This document shows positions 57,166 to 64,000 of a DNA stretch of 64,000 nucleotides, piece after piece. Each line of letters starts with the position of its first letter. Position 1 is the stretch's first letter. The notes beneath the pieces are model-generated. The model did not search any database. It was not told the origin of the DNA and worked only from the letters and a program-made list of their open reading frames with translations. The stretch covers positions 558,001 to 622,000 of the forward strand of contig KV748242.1 in NCBI GenBank assembly GCA_001692895.1. Direction: 5' to 3'. This stretch comes from Cenococcum geophilum 1.58 (lineage: Eukaryota > Ascomycota > Dothideomycetes > Gloniales > Gloniaceae). Made by a program: the position numbers and the translations under genes.

Positions 57166-58327
57166 GTTAGGTAATATTAATAAAGGGAAATTACCAAAGA
57201 ACGAGTTACCTAAGGGGGACCTAGGAAGAGCAACTGCTAAACTACTTAGAGTTGTTTCCTTCTCTGTTAGAAGAGAATCCGTTCCTTTATTACCAAGTTC
57301 CTATAGACCTTATTCTATAAGTTTCCACTTCTTAAAATAAACCTTTTTGCAAACTTTCTTAAGACGAATTAACTAAGTAGACGCAGTAAGACGAGAATTA
57401 AGAGCCCGTTATTAAGCATCAGCAGCCTCTTTCTTAGCGTTATATAAATAGTAAAGTTCCGCTAAGGCGACGGATAGCTTATTATTAAGCTTTGTAGTAG
57501 CAGATTGAATATAAAACCCTATAATAAATTACTTAGGGAACTTAAAGACTATTAAGAGTTATAGGACGCGTATACTTAGCGTTAGGAATTAAGCAAACAT
57601 TACAGGACGATTAAATATTTACTTTAGTGCACTCTAAATAAAAGGAGGGTTACTAAGATAAAGGACTCGCCAACGCAATATAAACTAACCCCTTTTTCGC
57701 ACAATAAGAATATAGAGATGGTATTACTTCACCAAGCGACAGTATAGAAGAGACTATACGCGTATAATAAAGAGTTAAAGAAGAAGAAGGTGCTTTAGGT
57801 ATTATAAGTAACAATATTAACTAAATTAATTAAACGGATATTACACCTCTAGTAAATAACTTAGAGATGCTAGGTATCTTTAAGGACAAAAATAAAGAGG
57901 AGGGAGATAGTGTTACGGACGCTTTAAGTATAATATTATAACTACTTAAAGAGGAGTTAGAAGAAGCTAGTTAGTTAATATAGGCACGGTCTAGGATAGA
58001 ACCCATAGAACCATATAACGAGGAATGGTAAGTAGAGTCACGTGATATAATCTGTATAATCTAGGTAATCTGCGAGATCTACAATAGAGTAAACAGAGTA
58101 GATAGAGCAACGACTTTCTTAGGAGTACGATTGTGTATTTAAGGACCTTTAGTCCCTACCTAGATAGTTCCTTCCTTGTAGTGATTCTTAGAATATAATT
58201 AGAGTTAATCTGTTGGGCAACTACTCCACCAGTTATTATTATGTTGTTAATTTACTTGCAATACCTACATACCTAGCCTATTAACAAGTCCACCGTAGTT
58301 TCTACTATAAGGCTCCGTTACACTATA

Positions 58328-60470
58328 GCTAATATATTATCCGGCTTTAGGCCTTCTATAACCGGAAGTAGTATTATAATAGTAATACTATTATAAAGAA
58401 TAAGCTATTTCTCTTCCTTATTAAGGAGGTTATAGACTAGCCCTTAAAAGGGAAGAGCTATAAAGCGATATTAATATACCCTAAGGAAAAACACGACTCT
58501 TATAGCGGTTAGTTTATAGCTATATTACTACTTTAATAGACCTCTATTAGATGCAGAAAGCTATAAAAATAAATAGCTACCTATTTTCGCAGAAGGATAG
58601 CGTTAGGAAGTACCTAAAGATGCTATAGTAGAGAAACGCGTAGTATTAAGAAAGAGCAGTTCGCTAATAAGGATAGAGATACCCTCTTTAACGGCTATAC
58701 TAAGGACGGGTTTTAAAGCATTTACCGTAAGCTTTAGGCTAGGGATACTACCTTATCCCTAGAGTGCTACTTCTATATACTTATTAATATCCTACTAGGC
58801 TACTATATACTTACCTACGGCGGTAATAAATTCGCTACTAAGATCTTAGATTTATTTACCTTTAAGTTTAAATATAAAGGCCCTATATACTAAATGCCCT
58901 TAATATTTACTATATGCATAGGTAAGTAGAACTAGTATAGCCGCCTTAAGATTATTAGGGCCCTATAGAATAAGAAGCCGCTCGTTTATATACTTAGTAG
59001 GCTAGCTTTTTATCTCTTATACTACTAAAATCTTAATATAGAGCTATTTCTAAACTTTAGTAGGCGTTTAGTATAGTATAATATACGCCTAATTAAGAGT
59101 AGTACTAGGGACCGCAAGGTGGCCCTCTTATATAACTTATAGTAAGATTAGGTTATAGAGGCCTTCTAGTATATTAGTGTCTTCTTAAAGAAGAAGACGT
59201 ATATTAGGTGGAGCGCTAGCGCTAAAATAGCAGAGCTAAAGGGGGTTAGTAAGGACTAAATTTAGTACGCTAGGAAGTAAGACTAAGAGTAAATAGTAGG
59301 CTATTACTTAAACTCTCTTTTATAAGAGTTTATAAGGTTAATAATAGAACACCCCTAATAAATAGGCTACTTTAAAATCCGCTATATAGGTATTACACCA
59401 CTTAACGTACTGCTATTAATAATATAGCCCAAACTAGACAAATAGAAGGGCTATTTTGGCCTATAGCTATACTAGATTAATAACTTTATAGTTATAGGGG
59501 TTATAAACCTTCTCTTTTACCTCTATAAGGTTATTTTATAGAACTTAGTAGCCCTTTATAAGATATTTCTAAGCTATTTAATATAGAGCTACCCTATTTT
59601 TTAGTATAAGGCGTATAAGGCCTTTATATAGGATCTAAAGCCCTATTTATAGAAAGATAAGAGGAGCCTAAATTAGCTATTAATACTCTATTAGGCTATA
59701 TTACTCCTTACTAACTAACTAAAGGCTTTACGTGCTAAATATAAGTAGATAGCCAGCGAGGTTAAGGGCTTATTAGACTATTTAGATAAGTCCTAACAGG
59801 CCTAATTTTTATAGCTTTAATTGCTAACTTCTAGAGGCCTTATATTTTAGCTAGAAGTCCCTTTAGCTATAGCTATAGCGGCTATAGTAATGGCTATAGT
59901 ATGGCCTTAGGGCCGGTCTACTAATCCCCTATATCCACCTATAGAAGTAGCCCCTTTAGCTCTATTTATTACGGGATTTAGTAGATATATATCCGCCTAG
60001 GTAAGCGCTATAGGATTTCCTTTCTATATAGCTTTACTACTACCGCCACTACTACTACCGCCACTACTACTACTGCTACTGCCGCTATAGCCGCTACCGT
60101 AGCTATAACTAAAGCCGTAGTCCTAGCTAGAGCCCGGTTTGGGTCTCTACCTATATACTATATAAGTCGTGTAGTAAACTTTATATAGGCTCTTTAGTAT
60201 AAGTAAACCAAAGGGCTAGAAGGTAATCCTTCTATAATAGCGCTAGATTTTAAATAAGGTAATAGATAGTAGATTAGTCGGTAAAAGGAGGTTTAATAAT
60301 GCTCCCTATAGCTTAAGCTTATTAAGGAGATTAAGTAGGTTGCGTAGGTCTAAAAGATTAGCGAGGAAGTAGCTATATAGTAGGTTAATCTACAGCAGAA
60401 GTAGATATAGTGCTCGCTAGATTAGCTCTATAAGCAGCTTTAAGTAGGTTAAAAAGCTTTAAAAAAGTTA
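58328..60470 (+). pseudogene. Crypton-like tyrosine recombinase (Ndc10-like), copy A
   Basis: Plus-strand protein with many stops. Recognisable blocks are YGGNKFATKILDLFTFKF, LVYILSRLAFYLL, TYIRWSASAKIAELKGVSKD (59200-59260), VGYYLNSLL.EFIR, YFKIRYIGITPLNVLL and a C-terminal coiled-coil-like tail. The HxGRxxGAKxAELKGVSxDQIRxAGRW region is typical of fungal Crypton/Ndc10-related proteins that act as site-specific tyrosine recombinases and DNA-binding factors. The catalytic Arg/His/Tyr set cannot be verified through the RIP damage. An alternative is a host Ndc10/GCR1-type gene, but a second copy in tandem argues for an element. Confidence 0.65.
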
Positions 60471-60852
60471 TATATATAACTTTTAGTAAGATACTAAGAG
60501 GTTCTCTATTGAAAATTTTGTCTATAGCCCCCTATAGGCTTATTTTAGTATCGTATAAGTTTAATAGGGTGCTTTAAAGTACTTATATAATAGCAGCGCG
60601 CAACTTAAAACGCGAATATCTTTATTAACCTACGGCCGATTTTTACTATTTTAGTATAAGTAGAAAGCGCTTAGTAGGCTCTATATATAGCGCTTAATAG
60701 GTATTAAGAGAGCAGTATTATTGGCAATTAAAAATCGACTATAGATATAGGGTAATATCTATAGTCGCTAAATGCATAGGCCTCTTTACCTACGTAATTA
60801 TAACTTAGCTACTAATTTAGCTATATAAACGTAACTGTAGATATACTATTAG

Positions 60853-62402
60853 TATTAACTACTTAGCTAATCCTTAGTTAGCCGGAAAATTATATATTTA
60901 GCTAGCTACCTAGTATATATTTAAGTATCTTTACAGCGCTACTAACGCTAAGCTGTGGATATATGCGTATTAAGGACCACCCGCTAATTAAGCCGCTAAT
61001 CAACGCTAACTATAGGGTAATTAAGGCCATTGGGGCCCCTAAGTATATATAAAAAAGTTCTCCCTGCCTAATACTTAATCGCGGTAGTATATTTACTATT
61101 ATACCCACTATATAAAATAGCGCTAACTAACTACATAGAGATTAATATCGCTAATAATACTAAATTATACGCTAACGCGTAGTATATCCTCCCCTTACGT
61201 ATACCGCTAGGCCTAAAAATATATCTTTAATATATAATTTAAAGTAAAGAGAGTTTAATATAAGAAGGATATAATACCTCCCCCGCTAAATATTACGCCC
61301 TATAGCTAATATATTATCTAGCTTTAGGCCTTTTATAAACAGAAGCAGTACTATAACAGCGATATTATTATAGAAAATAAGCTACTTTTTTTCTTACTAA
61401 GGAAGTTATAAGCTGGCCCTTAAAGGGAAAAGCTATAAAGCTAATAGTAATATACTATATAAAGAGACGCGGCTTTTATAGTAATTAGTTTATAGCTATA
61501 TTACTACTTTAATAGACCTCTAATAGATATAGAAAGCTATAAAAATAAATAGCTACCTATTTCTGCGGGAGGATAACGTTACGGGGTATCTAAAAACTCT
61601 ATAGTAAAGGGATATATAGCGCAAAAAAGAGTAGTTTACTAATTAGGGTAGAGATACCCTCCTTAACGACTATACTAAGGATAAGTTTTAAAGCGTTTAC
61701 TATAAGCTTTAAGCTAAAGGTATCGCCTAATTACTAGAGTGCTACTTTTATTATAAGAGTATATATATTAGATCCTGTAAAGATACTTAAGTTCGCAAGT
61801 AACTTTTTCTATCTTTTTAGCCATATAGTGATATAGTGCGGGATATATTATATATAGGATAAAACGGCCCTTTTATTTGTTTAGTTTAGGCTATATTATT
61901 AATAGTAGCATATTAGGCGGCGTAATACCTATATAGCGGTTTTTAAAGCGGCCTATCTATAAGGGGTACCTTATTATTAACCTTATAAACTCTTATAGGA
62001 GAGAGTTTAAGTAATAGCCCACTATTTACTTTTAGTTTTACCTTCTAGTTATTACGACACTGCTATAGATCCTAGTTATAGGCTCGGCTAAGCCTTAGCG
62101 TTATATATATAGATATATTCTTTCCTTAACCTTCTTTTAATCCTTATTTTAAAATTCAAGTTTATTAGCCACTAATAGATTCTTATTCTATTAACTAAGC
62201 CTTTATACTAGTGCGCTAAATCTAGTCCTTACTAACCCCCTTTAGCTCCGCTATTTTAGCGCTTACGCCTTACCTAATGTATATATTCTTTTCTAAAAAG
62301 ACGCTAATATACTAAAAGGCCTTTATAACCTAATTCCGCTATAACTTATATAAGAGGGTCGCATTATAGTCCCTACCGCTCTTAATTAAGCGTATATTAT
62401 AC
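60853..62402. mobile_element. Crypton-like copy B, tandem and rearranged
   Basis: It begins head-to-tail at the end of copy A (TATTAGTAT junction). 60853-61756 is collinear with 47412-47852 plus 58328-58760. 61860-62390 is instead the reverse complement of the recombinase C-terminal half (~59000-59470). So copy B is a 5' half joined to an inverted 3' half. It is cut at 62402 by Gypsy copy 4. Confidence 0.7.
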
Positions 62403-62879
62403 TGTTACAGCACTAGCAGAAAATAGCAGAACTTAGTTAGTAGAACTTAGCAGAACTTTACACTGGTAAGTTGCCACAGATTGCCGTATATTGCGGTTAC
62501 GTGACGCAAAGATCTTACAAAATATCAAGCGGCGCTACTCTTCTTCTCCTTTCCTTTCACTAGCTTTAGATTTTCGTTTATAAACAATCTAATCATATAG
62601 GCTTGCGCGTCCCTCTTACCGTGCTTATACCTTAATTAACTAAGTCGCTAATATTATCTAAAGCTCTTTCTACTCTCTCTTTCTAAGAAGGAACTTAAAT
62701 ATATCTATAAGACTATAAATAGGACAAGAATATAGAATATGACCCTAAGGATATTACTAGGACTATAAGGATAGAACCTAAAAGGAAAAGAATAAAACCC
62801 TAAGGAAAGGACCTATAAGATATACACAGACCAGAACCCTTAAAGAAATTACCTAAAATTACCTAATACCCTTACTACT

Positions 62880-63999
62880 ATGCTATAAAATATAGTAGTA
62901 GGGAAAGCAGCTATAGGACCCTTAAATACCTCAGATAAAGAAATAATTAATGTTTTAACCCCCTAGGCGGGGCTTGCGGCAGCTAATACTAAAATTAAAT
63001 AACTATAAGAGCTGCTTAAAGCTAGAAATACCCCTATATCTAATAATAAGTCATTATTAGATAACTAAAGACTTACTATAGTCCTTTAGGCCCTATCCTA
63101 GCGCCTTAGTAAATCTACTAAGGCCTATATAGTACTAAAGCGGTTAGTAAAGGTTGCGGATCCCCTACTACTTACGGATAAAATAAACCCCAATATTTAA
63201 TAACTAGAAGCTTTAATTACGGCATAAGCTTAAAGTTAATACTAACTACTTTCCTACCCTTTAAGCCAAGATGGCCTATATCTTTAGCTGTATTAGCAAA
63301 GACGCCTAAACGTATTTACGCCCACGATATACTAAAGACTTAATAAACCCCTTTATCTCTAAAGAAGAAATAATTAAATACTTATCTTCTATTTATAAAG
63401 ACCCTTTTAAAGTATAGAACGCTTGCCTTAGCTATAAAAGCCTAAATATAAAAACAACGGAGACCTTTTTAGCCTTTTAGACCCGCTTTTTACACCTAGC
63501 CGAATAGGCCTAGATCCCCTAAGAAGACCTACTACTAGACCTCTTTAACAAGCTTACCCTAGACCTATAGTGGGCCGTATTACTAGCTTATACTATAGTA
63601 TAGACGTTAAAGGGACTTATAGACTATTGCCTAGCTATTAACTAAAGCCTCCGTTAAATTAAGGCATGCGCTAATTAGCTAAAAACTAAAAACTGTCATG
63701 CCTAAGCCCAACCCACTCAGCCATGCAAACTAAAAAGATAGCAGCAGTGTCTCGCGACTGGAAGGGCTGCCGGTTGGAATGCCTTATAAGCTCTACAGCC
63801 CATATCGCCGTATAGGTAGCGCAAGGTCTGACAAAAACCTTATAAACTAGGCGATTAGTACTGCGAGAACGGCCTATGGTGCCCCGGTATAATTAGCAAC
63901 CCCTATAGCACTAGCCGCTTAGCCTATAGTTAACCTAGTAGCTAGCTATATAACTACCCCTACTATAGGTCTGGTATATACCCGGCCTATATATAATAA
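62880..63999 (+). pseudogene. Gag of Gypsy copy 4, interrupted and truncated
   Basis: ATG at 62880 starts the Gag frame (KAAIGPLNT.DKEIINVLTP, then TKDLINPFISKEEIIKYLSSIYKD at 63330-63400, and LLLDLFNKLTL, GLIDYCLAIN). It ends at the window edge before the zinc knuckle and is interrupted at 63694 by a 139-bp insertion. Many TAG/TAA codons are present. Confidence 0.75.
63694..63832. mobile_element. 139-bp non-RIPed insertion with target duplication
   Basis: Comparison with copy 3 (41650-41735) shows extra sequence TGTCATGCCTAAGCCC...GCAAGGTCTGAC, flanked by AAAAAC on both sides (63688-63693, 63833-63838). Composition is normal, unlike the host element. The ends GTCATGCC / GGTCTGAC are only weakly inverted. 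It contains GGTTGGAATGCC, a loose B-box match. It may be a short MITE or a SINE fragment. Confidence 0.6.
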
Positions 64000-64000
64000 C

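Larger units (their letters stand above)
47853..58322 (+). mobile_element. 10.5 kb Ty3/Gypsy chromovirus with internal minisatellite block
   Basis: LTRs 47853-48264 and 57911-58322, both 412 bp, with perfect duplication CTATA (47848-47852, 58323-58327). The left terminal TG is TA by transition. A purine-rich AGGAGGGAGATAG precedes the 3' LTR. Gag and Pol lie on the plus strand, separated by a long block (50900-53200) of minisatellites that makes the element much longer than usual. It belongs to a different family from copies 1-4. Ambiguous bases at 56819-56905. Confidence 0.93.
47412..60852 (+). mobile_element. Crypton-like element copy A, split by a Gypsy element
   Basis: Two pieces, 47412-47852 and 58328-60852, form one ~2.97 kb element; the gap is the Gypsy element with its CTATA duplications. 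Its left end (ATAGACTGCCCGGCCGATCC) aligns with the start of copy B at ~60853. The left ~225 bp, including CCACCAGCGCCAAGCTGTGG, are hardly RIPed. It has no inverted ends, as expected for tyrosine-recombinase elements. It encodes the protein annotated at 58328-60470. Confidence 0.7.
62403..64000 (+). mobile_element. Ty3/Gypsy chromovirus copy 4, cut by window end
   Basis: 5' LTR 62403-62653 (TGTTAC...GCTAATA) in the orientation opposite to copies 1-3, so coding is plus strand. The LTR matches the copy 3 subfamily (AATCTAATCATATAGGCTTGCGCG, TTACGTGACGCAAAGATC). Directly after it, TTATCTAAAGC is the likely primer-binding region, also next to the high-coordinate LTRs of copies 1-3. The left flank is TATAC; the right end is outside the window. 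Confidence 0.88.

Noticed and set aside
63694-63832. tRNA gene or clear tRNA-derived SINE
   Set aside because: A B-box-like GGTTGGAATGCC exists but no A box at the right distance and no cloverleaf could be drawn.

Overview
The window looks like a repeat-rich, AT-biased compartment of a filamentous ascomycete (Pezizomycotina) genome. The evidence is a hexose-transporter-type gene with three 49-54 bp spliceosomal introns, chromodomain Ty3/Gypsy, Copia, Pogo/Fot1, Tc1, hAT and Crypton-like elements, and pervasive C-to-T/G-to-A decay (CpA to TpA, in-frame TAG/TAA, YLDD read as YLDN/YLNN) of the kind left by repeat-induced point mutation (RIP). No rRNA, tRNA or CRISPR array was found.

Only two host-type genes are visible, and removing the transposons makes them neighbours. 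(1) A sugar/polyol MFS transporter, plus strand: its promoter and first 58 coding bases lie at about 6853-7172, and the rest at 31910-33665. The 24.7 kb between is a nest of transposons that entered one TA dinucleotide. Joining 7172 to 31910 restores a continuous reading frame into the FGYDQG motif. A further element (33665-43906) interrupts the last codons; skipping it gives a natural stop at 43921. (2) A complete, intron-less, non-RIPed gene for bifunctional IspDF, minus strand 46049-47284. This is a bacterial-type enzyme of the MEP isoprenoid pathway, which fungi normally lack. The two genes would be convergent, with about 170 bp between stops. A 1.95 kb deleted Copia element sits in that gap, inside the loop of a perfect 8 bp hairpin overlapping the ispDF stop codon.

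Layout. 1-1431: end of a TIR element with TTCCGGAA-rich ends. 2315-4712: hAT element with an 8 bp target duplication. 5052-6850: Crypton 3' end plus Gypsy gag debris. 6853-7172: transporter promoter and first exon part. 7173-19342: TA-flanked TIR element holding a palindromic minisatellite composite (7217-11628), Gypsy copy 1 (11936-17837), more minisatellites and a 48 bp foldback. 19345-31907: Pogo element (transposase 19427-21313) carrying a second copy of the TIR element (21390-29029, itself holding Gypsy copy 2, 22227-28176) and a two-gene Tc1 element (29098-31891). 31910-33665: rest of the transporter. 33665-43906: element with solo LTR, hAT end and Gypsy copy 3 (36976-42958). 44088-46037: deleted Copia. 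46049-47284: ispDF. 47412-62402: two head-to-tail Crypton-like copies, the first split by a 10.5 kb chromodomain Gypsy element (47853-58322) that contains a minisatellite block. 62403-64000: start of Gypsy copy 4.

Most element boundaries rest on target-site duplications read directly in the sequence, so the nesting order is well supported. Family names rest on recognisable but stop-ridden protein motifs. Functional ideas about the transporter-ispDF pair are inference.
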